A stretch of DNA of 64,000 nt, taken from contig JBNKCX010000040.1 of assembly GCA_050287965.1 (NCBI GenBank), positions 1 to 64,000 of the forward strand, given 5' to 3'. The DNA is from CBFDBF01 sp050287965. GTDB taxonomy: Bacteria > Pseudomonadota > Gammaproteobacteria > Chromatiales > Chromatiaceae. Under the pieces are notes generated by a model, which did not search any database, had not been told where the DNA came from, and saw only the letters and a program-made list of their open reading frames with translations. A program made the position numbers and the translations under genes. Shown piece after piece: positions 17,162-25,777 of the stretch; the first letter of the stretch is position 1, and every line of letters begins with the position of its first letter.

Positions 17162-17201
17162 CACTGTTTACTGATAACTGTAAACTGAATACTGAAAACT
17201 C
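17162..17201. repeat. Dispersed intergenic repeat, ACTGATAACTGTAAACTG type
   Basis: A run of short degenerate words (ACTGTTTACTGATAACTG, TAAACTGAATACTGAAAACT) fills the dat-ybeD gap. A related stretch lies at 44502-44533 before thyA (GCTGATACCTGTCAACTG, then AAAACTACAAACTG). Intergenic stretches of this type occur in many bacterial genomes. The product between dat and ybeD would be transcribed. Confidence 0.6.
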
Positions 17202-17210
17202 TACCGCCCC

Positions 17211-17480
17211 ATGCCCGACACCGAAGACACCCTCCTGGAATTCCCTTGTGAGTTCTCCATCAAGGCCATGGGACTGGCGGCACCGGATTTCGATGCCACC
17301 GTGGTACAGATCGTACGCCGCCATGTCTCCGGTCTGGGTGAGGGTTCGGTGCGTATCCGCCCCAGCAGCGGCGGTAAATACCTTTCAGTGACGGTCACTT
17401 TCGAGGCGACCAGTAAGGCGCAGCTGGATGCCATATACCAGGATCTCACTGATCATGACCGGATCCTCATGAGCCTCTGA
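17211..17480 (+). CDS. ybeD: YbeD family (DUF493) protein
   Basis: An 89-residue small cytosolic protein of the DUF493 family, which has an ACT-like fold. Features of the family are EFPCEFSIKAMG near the start, the VVQIVRRHV segment and the ending with YQDLTDHDRILMSL. In E. coli ybeD lies between dacA and lipB, exactly as here (with dat added), and its function is not settled. It is preceded by a dispersed repeat in a 54-base gap and followed 21 bases later by lipB. Confidence 0.9.
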   Translation: MPDTEDTLLEFPCEFSIKAMGLAAPDFDATVVQIVRRHVSGLGEGSVRIRPSSGGKYLSVTVTFEATSKAQLDAIYQDLTDHDRILMSL

Positions 17481-17501
17481 CCCGTTACCGGATGAACAAT
17501 C

Positions 17502-18134
17502 ATGTCCAGTGCGCAGAGACTTCTTGTTCGCCGGCTCGGAATACAGGAATACCAACAAACCTGGCGGCGTATGCAACGCTTCACGGAGGAACGAACCGCC
17601 CGCAATGAAGATGAAATCTGGTTACTGGAGCATCCCCCGGTGTTCACCCTCGGCCGCAGCGCAGATGAAAAACACCTGCTGAAGCCGGGTGAAATACCGG
17701 TCCAACGGGTGGATCGCGGCGGCCAGGTGACCTTTCACGGACCCGGCCAGCTGGTCCTTTATCCGCTTCTGGACCTGCGACGGCTGCGGCTTGGGGTACG
17801 CCGGCTGGTGCGGCAGATGGAGGAGTCGGTTATGGATCTGCTGCGTTATCGAGGTATCCCAAGCGAACGGCGCCCGGAGGCCCCCGGCGTGTATGTAGCG
17901 AACCGCAAGATAGCGGCAGTGGGGCTGCGGATACGGCACGGCTGCTCTTTCCATGGCCTGAGCCTGAATGTAGCCATGGACCTGGAACCGTTCTCCCGGA
18001 TCAACCCGTGCGGATACAGCGATCTGCCGGTGACCCAGCTTAAAGATCTGGGGATCGACATGAGCGTGGAACAGGCGGGGGAACAACTGCTGGAATCCCT
18101 GGCGGAGCGGCTGGGTTACACTAGGGTCTGTTAA
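17502..18134 (+). CDS. lipB: Octanoyl-[acyl-carrier-protein] transferase LipB
   Basis: A 210-residue enzyme that moves octanoate from ACP to the lipoyl domains of target proteins, the first step of de novo lipoate assembly. The catalytic dyad is visible as K136 in RKIAAVGLR and C170 in RINPCGYSDLPVTQL. The substrate-binding segments RGGQVTFHGPGQLVLYPL and FHGLSLNVAMDL are conserved. It sits immediately before lipA. Its product serves GcvH, encoded elsewhere in this window, as well as 2-oxoacid dehydrogenases. Confidence 0.97.
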   Translation: MSSAQRLLVRRLGIQEYQQTWRRMQRFTEERTARNEDEIWLLEHPPVFTLGRSADEKHLLKPGEIPVQRVDRGGQVTFHGPGQLVLYPLLDLRRLRLGVRRLVRQMEESVMDLLRYRGIPSERRPEAPGVYVANRKIAAVGLRIRHGCSFHGLSLNVAMDLEPFSRINPCGYSDLPVTQLKDLGIDMSVEQAGEQLLESLAERLGYTRVC

Positions 18135-18152
18135 AACGAGACAGGATCGCCG

Positions 18153-19124
18153 ATGAGCGAACAGGATAGTTACACCGCCCCCTCCCGCCTGAACCCGAAC
18201 GGCCACCAGCGCGGCAAGGAAAAGCTATCCCGCATACCGGTCAAGGTCGAGCCGGCCGGTGAACTGCTGCGCAAGCCCTCCTGGATACGGGCCAAACCCC
18301 CGATCGGTAAAGAGATCCACCGGGTCAAGAAGCTCCTGCGACGCAGCGGCCTGAGTACCGTCTGCGAGGAGGCGGCTTGCCCCAACCTCGGCGAGTGCTT
18401 CCACCAGGGGACGGCCACCTTCATGATCATGGGGGATATCTGCACCCGCCGTTGTCCCTTCTGCGACGTCGCCCACGGCACACCGCCGGCACTCGACCCC
18501 GAGGAACCCGCGCGATTAGCGGCAGCGGTCAGGGAGCTCGGGCTCTCCTATATCGTCATCACCTCGGTTAACCGCGACGATCTCCACGACGGCGGCGCCG
18601 GACACTACGCCGCGGTCATTGGTGCCATCAGGGATCTGGTGCCCCGGTGTCGGGTGGAGATCCTGGTCCCCGATTTTCGCGGACGCCTGGATAACGCCCT
18701 GCGGCAGTTGCGTGAAGCGCCCCCCGATATCTTCAACCACAACCTGGAAACGGTACCCCGTCTCTATCGGGAAGTCAGGCCGGGTGCGGATTACCACTGG
18801 TCCCTGCAGCTGCTGCAGCGGTTCCGGGAACAGCACCCGGAAATCCCCGGCAAATCCGGACTCATGCTGGGGCTCGGGGAGACGGTCGATGAGGTGGTGG
18901 CGGTAATGCGCGACCTGCGTACCCATGGCTGTGAGATGTTGACCCTCGGGCAGTATCTGCAGCCGAGCAGAGACCACCTGCCGGTAAAGCGCTACCTGCA
19001 TCCGCAGGAGTTTGCGCAACTCCGGGAAACGGCCGAGTCCCTGGGTTTCTCCAGCGTCGCCAGCGCACCCCTGGTCCGCTCCTCTTACCACGCCGACCAC
19101 CAGGCCGCGCTCCTGGAGTCATAG
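18153..19124 (+). CDS. lipA: Lipoyl synthase (radical SAM)
   Basis: A 323-residue radical-SAM enzyme that inserts two sulfurs into protein-bound octanoate. The auxiliary 4Fe-4S cluster ligands are C71, C76 and C82 (CEEAACPNLGEC). The radical-SAM cluster ligands are C97, C101 and C104 (CTRRCPFC). The RSSYH motif lies near the C-terminus at about 309. Length matches the family. It follows lipB by 18 bases and precedes a DUF218 gene by five bases, so it is deep within the operon. Confidence 0.98.
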   Translation: MSEQDSYTAPSRLNPNGHQRGKEKLSRIPVKVEPAGELLRKPSWIRAKPPIGKEIHRVKKLLRRSGLSTVCEEAACPNLGECFHQGTATFMIMGDICTRRCPFCDVAHGTPPALDPEEPARLAAAVRELGLSYIVITSVNRDDLHDGGAGHYAAVIGAIRDLVPRCRVEILVPDFRGRLDNALRQLREAPPDIFNHNLETVPRLYREVRPGADYHWSLQLLQRFREQHPEIPGKSGLMLGLGETVDEVVAVMRDLRTHGCEMLTLGQYLQPSRDHLPVKRYLHPQEFAQLRETAESLGFSSVASAPLVRSSYHADHQAALLES

Positions 19125-19129
19125 GTCCC

Positions 19130-19915
19130 ATGGACCAGGAACTGATCTGGATCCTGAAAAACCTGATCCTGCCCCCGGGCGGCATTGTTCTGATGTTCGT
19201 CCTTGGCCTGATTCTGGCCAGACGGCGTCTGGGGAAACTGCTGCTCCTGCTGGCGCCGCTATCCCTCTACCTGCTGAGTACCCCGTTCATGGCAGCCCGG
19301 CTCATGACGCCACTGGAGGGCTTCCCCGCTCTGACCCCGGACACCCTGCGCGACGACTCGGTGCAGGCCATCGTGGTCCTCGGCAGCGGAATCTATGCGT
19401 CGGCGCCCGAATACCAGGGCCTCGATACCGTGAGTCCGCTGCTTCTGGAACGCATCCGCTACGCGGCGTGGCTGCAACACCGCACCGGCCTGCCGATCAT
19501 CCCCAGCGGAGGCAATCCGCGACAAAGGGAATATTCAGAGGCATACCTGATGCAACAGGTACTGCAGCAGGAGTTCGGCGCAGAGGTACCGGCCCTGGAA
19601 GAGGAAAGCCGCACCACCTGGGAGAACGCCGAAAACACCGGGATTCTGCTGCAGCGGCTGGGCGTCAGAAAGATCTTCCTGGTAACCCACGCCTGGCATA
19701 TGCCGCGGGCGATGCGCGCCTTCCGCAGAACCGGTATCGAGCCCATAGCGGCACCCACCGGGTTTGCCGGCGTTCGGGAACCGGAAAGCGGACTGAAAGA
19801 GTGGCTGCCCTCCGCCAACGCCTTTAACAAGAGTTCATTCGCCCTGCACGAGCATCTCGGCGGCGTCTGGTACCGGCTCAGGGAAATCCTGGATAAGGAC
19901 CGGGAATCGCAATGA
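19130..19915 (+). CDS. DUF218 membrane protein, ElyC/YdcF-like
   Basis: A 261-residue inner-membrane protein with two N-terminal helices (about 11-28 and 34-52) followed by a DUF218 domain. Family features are AIVVLGSGIYASAPEYQG, the IPSGGNPR loop, ESRTTWENAENT and FLVTHAWHMPRAMRAF. E. coli ElyC, of the same architecture, affects the fate of the undecaprenyl-phosphate carrier and envelope integrity, so its place behind wall-synthesis genes makes sense; the molecular activity is not settled. It lies five bases after lipA and is the last gene of the long plus-strand run, facing fxsA. Confidence 0.85.
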   Translation: MDQELIWILKNLILPPGGIVLMFVLGLILARRRLGKLLLLLAPLSLYLLSTPFMAARLMTPLEGFPALTPDTLRDDSVQAIVVLGSGIYASAPEYQGLDTVSPLLLERIRYAAWLQHRTGLPIIPSGGNPRQREYSEAYLMQQVLQQEFGAEVPALEEESRTTWENAENTGILLQRLGVRKIFLVTHAWHMPRAMRAFRRTGIEPIAAPTGFAGVREPESGLKEWLPSANAFNKSSFALHEHLGGVWYRLREILDKDRESQ

Positions 19916-19973
19916 CCTCGGAGAAGGACCTCCCGGCTCGGTAGAACCGGCCCCTTGCGGGCCCCGGCGCCCA

Positions 19974-20435
19974 TCACTCCGGCCTGTCATCCTCCCGCCG
20001 ATACTCCCCCTCGATCACCCGCGGCTGTCCCTGCTGCCCCGGCCGGTTCCCCGGCTGGGGATGGATGATCTCCATGCGCCGGAGAAACTTCAGCAGCCCC
20101 CATTGACGCAGAGGCGGAATCAGCAGCAGAAATCCGATCAGGTCGGTAAAGAAGCCGGGCAACAACAGCAGGAAGCCGCTGACCAGCAGCAGCGCACCCT
20201 CGAGCATCTCAACGGCCGGCACCTCCCCCCGTTCCATGCTCTCACGCACCCGCAGGGCGGTGGAGAATCCCTGCATCCTCACCAGCAGGCCTCCCAATAC
20301 CGCGGTAAACACCACCAGAAACAGGGTCGGAAGCGCTCCCACCAGGGAACCCACCTCGATCAACCAGTAGAGCTCAAACAGCGGGACGCCGACAAAGAGC
20401 AGCAAAAATATGATTAAGGGATTCATGCCCGCCAA
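19974..20435 (-). CDS. fxsA: FxsA family membrane protein
   Basis: A 153-residue inner-membrane protein; the E. coli homologue, when overproduced, relieves phage T7 exclusion by the F plasmid. The family pattern is visible: three to four hydrophobic segments starting LIIFLLLFVGVPLFELYWLI, the GGLLVRMQGFSTALRVRESM segment and LLLLPGFFTDLIGFLLLIPP. The C-terminal tail (about 115-153) is hydrophilic and rich in Gln, Gly and Arg. In E. coli it lies near cutA-dsbD. Here it is divergent from cutA across 132 bases, and no groES/groEL follows. Confidence 0.9.
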   Translation of the reverse strand: MAGMNPLIIFLLLFVGVPLFELYWLIEVGSLVGALPTLFLVVFTAVLGGLLVRMQGFSTALRVRESMERGEVPAVEMLEGALLLVSGFLLLLPGFFTDLIGFLLLIPPLRQWGLLKFLRRMEIIHPQPGNRPGQQGQPRVIEGEYRREDDRPE

Positions 20436-20567
20436 GCTTACGTTGCCGATACCTGAGGTACAAGTTCACCGTTAATCAGACAACCCTTATAACCGGATAA
20501 ACCCGCCCCTTTTGTGTAACACTCTCCTGCCTTTGCCACCCCTCGGGCATTGCTGTATCTTTCCGCG

Positions 20568-20897
20568 ATGGCTTCAGAAACCCTGCTGGCACTCTGCAAC
20601 TGCCCGGACCGGGAGACGGCGGCGGATATCGCCAGCCGTCTCGTGGATCGGGGGCTTGCCGCCTGCGTGAACATTACCGCGCCGGTTTTGTCCATGTACA
20701 AGTGGGAGGGCCGCCTGGAGACAGCAGAGGAGGTGACGCTCCTGATCAAGACAACCCTGGAACGTTACAGTGACCTGGAACGGGAAATCGTTTCCCGGCA
20801 CCCCTACGAACTTCCGGAAATCATCGCCGTACCTGTGCAGCAGGGCCTTACCGGGTATCTCGACTGGGTGGAAGAATGTACAAAAAGAGTATCCTGA
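20568..20897 (+). CDS. cutA: CutA divalent-ion tolerance protein
   Basis: A 109-residue trimeric cytosolic protein of the CutA1 family, linked in E. coli to copper tolerance although its biochemical role is unclear. Conserved features are CNCPDRETAADIA, GLAACVNI, YKWEGRLETAEEVTLLIKT and SRHPYELPEIIAVPV. A TTG at 20550 would add six residues; I chose the ATG at 20568 because MASETLLALCNCPD aligns with family starts. The gene overlaps dsbD by 22 bases, so translation of dsbD begins inside cutA. Confidence 0.93.
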   Translation: MASETLLALCNCPDRETAADIASRLVDRGLAACVNITAPVLSMYKWEGRLETAEEVTLLIKTTLERYSDLEREIVSRHPYELPEIIAVPVQQGLTGYLDWVEECTKRVS

Positions 20898-22714
20898 GTC
20901 TTTTTTCTCTCATCCTGATCGCCGCCCTGTTTCCCGTTTCCGCCTCTTCGGCGGAAGGAGAACCGCCGGAAAAACCCTACCGTTTTGAGGCCCGGGTGGC
21001 CGATGCCGATACCTTGCTGCTGACCTGGCAGATTGCGGAAAAGACCTACCTGTACCAGAATAAGATCGAGATCTCCCTGCTGCAGACCGCCGGCGTCACC
21101 CTGGGGGAAATCGAACTTCCGCAACCCACCATTAAACCGAACACCTTCCGTCCCGAGGACGGCACCACCGGAGATGTGGCGGTCTACTACCACCGACTGG
21201 AACTTCCGGTACCCCTGATCCGCACATCCGACCAGGCCCTGGAGATCAGATTAAAAGTCAACTATCAGGGTTGCGCCGACGAGGGCATCTGTTATCCGCC
21301 GGAGACAAAGGTGATCACTTTCCAACTGCCCGCTGCCGGCCAGGCACTCCGGCCCGGCGACCCGGGACCCGGCGTAACGGATTCCGATACCCCTGAAGAA
21401 CAGCTATCGGAACAGGACCGTTTTGCCGCAATTCTGGCAAACGGGGATACCTTCAGTGCAGTGGTCGTTTTCGTCATTGGCGGACTGCTGCTGGCGCTGA
21501 CTCCTTGCGTGTTTCCGATGATCCCCATTCTTTCCGGGATCATTGCCGGCCAGGGGGCCGGCATCACCCCGGGTCGCGGGTTTATCCTCTCCCTGATCTA
21601 TGTCCTGGCGATGGCATCGACCTATGCGGTAGCGGGCGTCGTCGCCGGTCTCGTTGGACATAATATCCAGACGGAATTACAGAATCCGTGGATACTCTCG
21701 GCCTTTGCCCTGGTTTTCGTCCTGCTGGCACTCTCCATGTTCGGTTTTTACGAACTTCAGCTGCCCGCCCGTTGGCAAAGTCGACTGACGGAAATAAGCA
21801 ACCGGCAAAAGGGAGGAACCTTGATCGGCGTGGCGATCATGGGCTTTCTCTCGGCACTGATCGTCAGTCCCTGCGTGGCGCCTCCGGTTGCCGGGGCATT
21901 TATCCATATCACCACCACCGGAGATGCGGTTCTCGGCGGTATCGCCTTTTTCGCCCTCGGCATCGGCATGGGCCTTCCCCTGCTGGTCATCGGCGCCTCC
22001 GCCGGCAAACTGCTGCCGCGGGCGGGTGCCTGGATGGATCGAATCAAATCGGTTTTCGGCGTCCTGTTTCTGGCCGTTGCCATCCTGCTGCTGGAGCGGA
22101 TACTGCCGGCGTCCGTTTCGCTCCTGCTGTGGGGGGCGCTGCTCATCGTATCCGCCATTTACCTGGGAGCACTACGCCGGCTTCCGGCGGAAGCGACCGG
22201 TTGGTCCCGGCTCTGGAAGGGGGTGGGTGTGGTACTGATGATATACGGCGGACTGATACTGCTGGGCGCCGCCTCCGGCGGCAAAGATCCGCTGCAACCC
22301 CTGCGCGGCGTGAACCTCTTCGGCGGGAAAACCGCAGAACCCCGCTCGCTTGAATTTCAACGCATAAAGACCGTCGCGGATCTGCAGCAAAAGATTACTC
22401 TTGCAAAGGCGTCAAACCGGCCGGTCATGCTCGACTTTTACGCCGACTGGTGCGACTCATGCAAGGAGCTGGAGTACTACACCTTTTCCGATCCCGCGGT
22501 GATCTCCGCCCTGGACCGCTTTGTGCTGCTGCAGGCGGATATAACAGCGCAGGACCAGGCGGATAAGGAGTTACTGATAGACCACTTCGGCCTGTACGCC
22601 CCCCCCGCCATCATCTTCTTCGGCAGCGACGGTGTCGAACGGCCGAGCCTGCGCCTGGTGGGCTTTATCGGAGCGGAGGAGTTTGTGGCCCATCTGAAGA
22701 GGGTGCCGCAATGA
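20876..22714 (+). CDS. dsbD: Thiol:disulfide interchange protein DsbD
   Basis: A 612-residue inner-membrane reductant conduit that carries electrons from cytosolic thioredoxin to periplasmic partners such as DsbC. A signal peptide (about 1-25) leads into the periplasmic alpha domain with C133 and C139. The eight-helix membrane domain carries the redox pair C211 (TPCVFPMIP) and C333 (SPCVAPPVAG). The C-terminal thioredoxin domain has C526-D-S-C529. All six working cysteines are therefore present. It starts within cutA and overlaps the next gene, a TlpA-like thioredoxin, by four bases, suggesting that protein is one of its clients. Confidence 0.97.
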   Translation: MYKKSILSLFSLILIAALFPVSASSAEGEPPEKPYRFEARVADADTLLLTWQIAEKTYLYQNKIEISLLQTAGVTLGEIELPQPTIKPNTFRPEDGTTGDVAVYYHRLELPVPLIRTSDQALEIRLKVNYQGCADEGICYPPETKVITFQLPAAGQALRPGDPGPGVTDSDTPEEQLSEQDRFAAILANGDTFSAVVVFVIGGLLLALTPCVFPMIPILSGIIAGQGAGITPGRGFILSLIYVLAMASTYAVAGVVAGLVGHNIQTELQNPWILSAFALVFVLLALSMFGFYELQLPARWQSRLTEISNRQKGGTLIGVAIMGFLSALIVSPCVAPPVAGAFIHITTTGDAVLGGIAFFALGIGMGLPLLVIGASAGKLLPRAGAWMDRIKSVFGVLFLAVAILLLERILPASVSLLLWGALLIVSAIYLGALRRLPAEATGWSRLWKGVGVVLMIYGGLILLGAASGGKDPLQPLRGVNLFGGKTAEPRSLEFQRIKTVADLQQKITLAKASNRPVMLDFYADWCDSCKELEYYTFSDPAVISALDRFVLLQADITAQDQADKELLIDHFGLYAPPAIIFFGSDGVERPSLRLVGFIGAEEFVAHLKRVPQ

Positions 22715-23214
22715 AAGCGCAACGCGCGCTCCTCATCCTGGCGCTGCTTTTTCTGTTGAGCGGCGTTGTCTGGATGGTGATCACCTTCTCGCACCAGGGA
22801 CAGCAACAGGTCCGTTTCTCTTTTCCCGACCTGGAACAACAGAATCGCAGCAGCGAGGAGTGGCGAGGCAAGGTGTTGGTAGTCAATTTCTGGGCCACCT
22901 GGTGTCCGCCCTGTCACGAGGAGATGCCCCATTTCATCGAATTTCAGGAGCGTTACCGGGATCGGGGGCTGCAGATCGTGGCCATCGCCATCGACGATCC
23001 GGAGCAGGTACGGGAGACGGCCCCCTTGTATAATTTCAATTTTCCGGTGCTCTTGGGGGGAACGGAGGCCATCAACCTCTCCCGGGGCTGGGGAAACCGG
23101 CACCTGGGACTGCCTTTCACCGCCATCTTCGACCGTGACGGCACCCTGCGCTACGCCCAGGGCGGGGCTATGACCCCGGCGCTCCTGGAAGCACAACTAC
23201 AACCCCTGCTGTAG
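22711..23214 (+). CDS. TlpA/ResA-like membrane-anchored thioredoxin
   Basis: A 167-residue periplasmic thioredoxin-fold protein anchored by an N-terminal helix (about 6-24). The active site is C65-P-P-C68 in FWATWCPPCHEEMP. The segment GNRHLGLPFTAIFDRDG contains the cis-proline loop. Such proteins reduce specific targets, for example apocytochrome c cysteines or copper-site cysteines. Overlap with dsbD (ATGA) implies the two are made together and that DsbD keeps it reduced. No maturation partner is encoded next to it, so its target is unknown. It is probably the last gene of the cutA-dsbD unit. Confidence 0.88.
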   Translation: MKAQRALLILALLFLLSGVVWMVITFSHQGQQQVRFSFPDLEQQNRSSEEWRGKVLVVNFWATWCPPCHEEMPHFIEFQERYRDRGLQIVAIAIDDPEQVRETAPLYNFNFPVLLGGTEAINLSRGWGNRHLGLPFTAIFDRDGTLRYAQGGAMTPALLEAQLQPLL

Positions 23215-23285
23215 CGCCGCTCACGGCCTTCCGGCTTACGGGCCACCCACCTACTTGCGGGGATCTGGCCTTATCTTGCGAGAAA

Positions 23286-23300
23286 ACTAGACAATCTAGT
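23286..23300. promoter_or_regulatory. Inverted repeat ACTAGA-CAA-TCTAGT upstream of aroQ-accBC
   Basis: A perfect 6-base dyad with a 3-base centre lies about 100 bases upstream of aroQ in the 184-base gap that must contain the promoter of the aroQ-accB-accC operon. Position and symmetry fit an operator, but I cannot assign a regulator. Confidence 0.3.
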
Positions 23301-23398
23301 GTCGATCGTGCAGAATTCGATCCCTACTGATTCGGCAGGATGAAGGCCCGATAACAGGCCTTTTCCTCCCGTCGGAAATAACGAAAAGAGATAGACCC

Positions 23399-23839
23399 AT
23401 GGCGACTATCCTGGTACTCAACGGCCCGAATCTCAACCTGCTGGGCACCCGCGAACCCGATATCTACGGCGCCGATACCCTGGATTCCATTCAGGCCAGA
23501 CTGGAGGGTCTTGCCCGGGAGGCGGGCCACTCGATCGCCTTTTTCCAGAGCAACGCGGAACACGAACTGGTGGACCGCATTCATGCCGCCCGCAGCGACG
23601 GGGTCGCTTTTATCATTATAAATCCGGCGGCGTTCACCCATTCCAGCGTGGCGTTGCGTGACGCACTGCTGGGGGCCGAAATCCCGTTTATTGAAGTACA
23701 CCTTTCCAACATCCATGCCCGGGAGGAGTTTCGCAAGCGCTCCTTCTTTTCCGATATTGCGGAGGGCGTCATCAGTGGTCTGGGTGCCCAGAGCTATGAG
23801 CTGGCTCTGCAAGCGGCACTGCGCCACATTAACGCCTGA
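23399..23839 (+). CDS. aroQ: Type II 3-dehydroquinate dehydratase
   Basis: A 146-residue dodecameric enzyme converting 3-dehydroquinate to 3-dehydroshikimate in the shikimate pathway. The N-terminal signature VLNGPNLNLLGTREPDIYG carries the conserved Asn and Arg and the catalytic Tyr of the lid loop. FFQSNAEHELVDRIH and IIINPAAFTHSSVALRDAL are typical substrate-site segments. It lies 25 bases upstream of accB, the common proteobacterial arrangement. The ATG at 23399 is preceded by AGAGATAG. Confidence 0.97.
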   Translation: MATILVLNGPNLNLLGTREPDIYGADTLDSIQARLEGLAREAGHSIAFFQSNAEHELVDRIHAARSDGVAFIIINPAAFTHSSVALRDALLGAEIPFIEVHLSNIHAREEFRKRSFFSDIAEGVISGLGAQSYELALQAALRHINA

Positions 23840-23864
23840 CCCGAGAGCCAGAGATAAAGCAACG

Positions 23865-24317
23865 ATGGATATCCGTAAAGTAAAGAAACTGATTGAGCTG
23901 CTGGAAGAATCGGACATTGCCGAGATTGAGATTCACGAGGGAGAAGAGTCGGTTCGCATAAGTCGCGCCAGCTCATTTCCGATCGCAACCCCTGTATATG
24001 CCCCGGCGCCGGTCGCCGCCGAATCCTCCGCTTCGTCCACCCTGGCGGAGAAGAAAGAATCTGTGGACGTAGAAGAGATCAGCGGTCATCAGATCAAGTC
24101 CCCCATGGTCGGCACTTTCTATCGCGCTCCCTCGCCGGGCGCAAAGAACTTCGTTGAAGAGGGTCAGCGGGTCAATGTCGGTGACACGCTCTGCATCATT
24201 GAGGCGATGAAGATCCTCAATCAGATCGAATCCGACAAGGCGGGAACCGTTAAAAGGATCCTAGTGGAAAACGGCGAGCCGGTGGAATACAACCAGCCCA
24301 TTTTCATCATCGAGTAG
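23865..24317 (+). CDS. accB: Biotin carboxyl carrier protein of acetyl-CoA carboxylase
   Basis: A 150-residue carrier that shuttles carboxybiotin between AccC and the carboxyltransferase for malonyl-CoA synthesis. The N-terminal part (MDIRKVKKLIELLEESDIAE) is standard, followed by an Ala/Pro/Ser-rich linker (about 44-63) and a biotinyl domain with the acceptor K116 in EAMKILNQIE. A longer reading frame starting at 23658 runs through aroQ; I chose the ATG at 23865 because it restores the family start. It is 16 bases upstream of accC. Confidence 0.97.
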   Translation: MDIRKVKKLIELLEESDIAEIEIHEGEESVRISRASSFPIATPVYAPAPVAAESSASSTLAEKKESVDVEEISGHQIKSPMVGTFYRAPSPGAKNFVEEGQRVNVGDTLCIIEAMKILNQIESDKAGTVKRILVENGEPVEYNQPIFIIE

Positions 24318-24333
24318 GATTTACCCGCCATCC

Positions 24334-25674
24334 ATGATTGATAAAGTCGTTATTGCCAACCGGGGCGAGATCGCCCTGCGCATACTTCGCGCTTGTTCCG
24401 AACTCGGGATCAAGACCGTAGCCGTCCATTCCGAGGCCGATCGTTCCCTGAAACACGTACTGTTTGCGGACGAAAGCGTTTGCATCGGACCGGCGCCCTC
24501 CACCGAAAGCTACCTGCACGTCCCGGCGATCATAAGTGCCGCCGAGGTCACGGATGCCACCGCCATACACCCGGGGTACGGCTTTCTCTCGGAGAATGCC
24601 GATTTCGCGGAACGCGTGGAAGAGAGCGGCTTCATTTTCATCGGACCGAAGCCCGAAACCATACGCCTCATGGGCGACAAGATCGCCGCCATCAATGCGA
24701 TGAAGGCGGCGGGCGTCCCTACGGTTCCCGGCTCCAACGGTCCGCTGGGGGAAGATAATAACGAAATCATCCGCATGGCTCGCGATATCGGTTACCCGGT
24801 GATCATTAAAGCGGCCGGTGGCGGCGGCGGCCGGGGCATGCGTGTGGTGCACTCCGAAGCAACGCTTCTCAGTTCCATTTCCTTGACCAAGGCCGAGGCG
24901 GCATCCGCGTTCGGCAACGAGACGGTCTACATGGAAAAATTCCTGGAAAATCCGCGGCACGTGGAATTCCAGGTTCTGGCGGACACTCACGGCAACGCCG
25001 TACATCTTGGGGAACGTGACTGCTCCATGCAGCGCCGGCATCAAAAGGTGGTGGAAGAGGCGCCCGCGCCGGGTATAACCGAGGAGCAACGCAAAAGAAT
25101 CGGCGAACGCTGCGCCGAGGCCTGTCGGCAAATCGGCTACCGCGGCGCCGGCACTTTTGAATTTCTCTATGAAAATGGTGAGTTCTTTTTTATCGAGATG
25201 AATACCCGGGTCCAGGTGGAACACCCGGTGACCGAGATGATCACGGGCGTGGATATCGTCAAGGAACAGATCCGTATCGCCGCCGGGGAACCGCTCTCCA
25301 CACACCAGGATGATATTCGCCTGACCGGCCATGCCATCGAATGCCGCATCAATGCCGAAGACGCCAGGAGCTTCCTCCCCAGTCCCGGCAGGATCACGCA
25401 ACTGCATATTGCCGGGGGACCGGGTATCCGCGTGGATTCCCATATCTATAACGGTTACGTGGTTCCGCCCTATTACGATTCCATGATCGGCAAACTGATT
25501 GCGCACGGCGCCTCCCGTGACGAAGCCCTGGCCAGAATGCGTACCGCGCTTGCTGAAATGGTGATTGACGGAATCAATACCAACATTGCGCTGCACGAGG
25601 AAATCATGAGGGATACCAATTTCGCGGCCGGCGGCGTCAACATCCACTATCTGGAAAAGAAGCTCGGGCTTTAA
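24334..25674 (+). CDS. accC: Biotin carboxylase subunit of acetyl-CoA carboxylase
   Basis: A 446-residue ATP-grasp enzyme that carboxylates biotin on AccB using bicarbonate. Clear hallmarks are the start IDKVVIANRGEIALRILRAC, the glycine-rich loop KAAGGGGGRGMR (about 164-175), EKFLENPRHVEFQV, and the catalytic segments FIEMNTRVQVEHPVTE and HAIECRINAED. Length matches E. coli AccC (449). It is the last gene of the aroQ-accB-accC unit; about 100 bases separate it from prmA. Confidence 0.98.
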   Translation: MIDKVVIANRGEIALRILRACSELGIKTVAVHSEADRSLKHVLFADESVCIGPAPSTESYLHVPAIISAAEVTDATAIHPGYGFLSENADFAERVEESGFIFIGPKPETIRLMGDKIAAINAMKAAGVPTVPGSNGPLGEDNNEIIRMARDIGYPVIIKAAGGGGGRGMRVVHSEATLLSSISLTKAEAASAFGNETVYMEKFLENPRHVEFQVLADTHGNAVHLGERDCSMQRRHQKVVEEAPAPGITEEQRKRIGERCAEACRQIGYRGAGTFEFLYENGEFFFIEMNTRVQVEHPVTEMITGVDIVKEQIRIAAGEPLSTHQDDIRLTGHAIECRINAEDARSFLPSPGRITQLHIAGGPGIRVDSHIYNGYVVPPYYDSMIGKLIAHGASRDEALARMRTALAEMVIDGINTNIALHEEIMRDTNFAAGGVNIHYLEKKLGL

Positions 25675-25777
25675 GATAAGGACCGGGCGATCAGGGCCTA
25701 GGTACCAGGCGCGAAGTGTTCTATTCCTAGAGCCTGTTCATAACCATACAGATACCTGATCCCCGGCACCTTCACCT

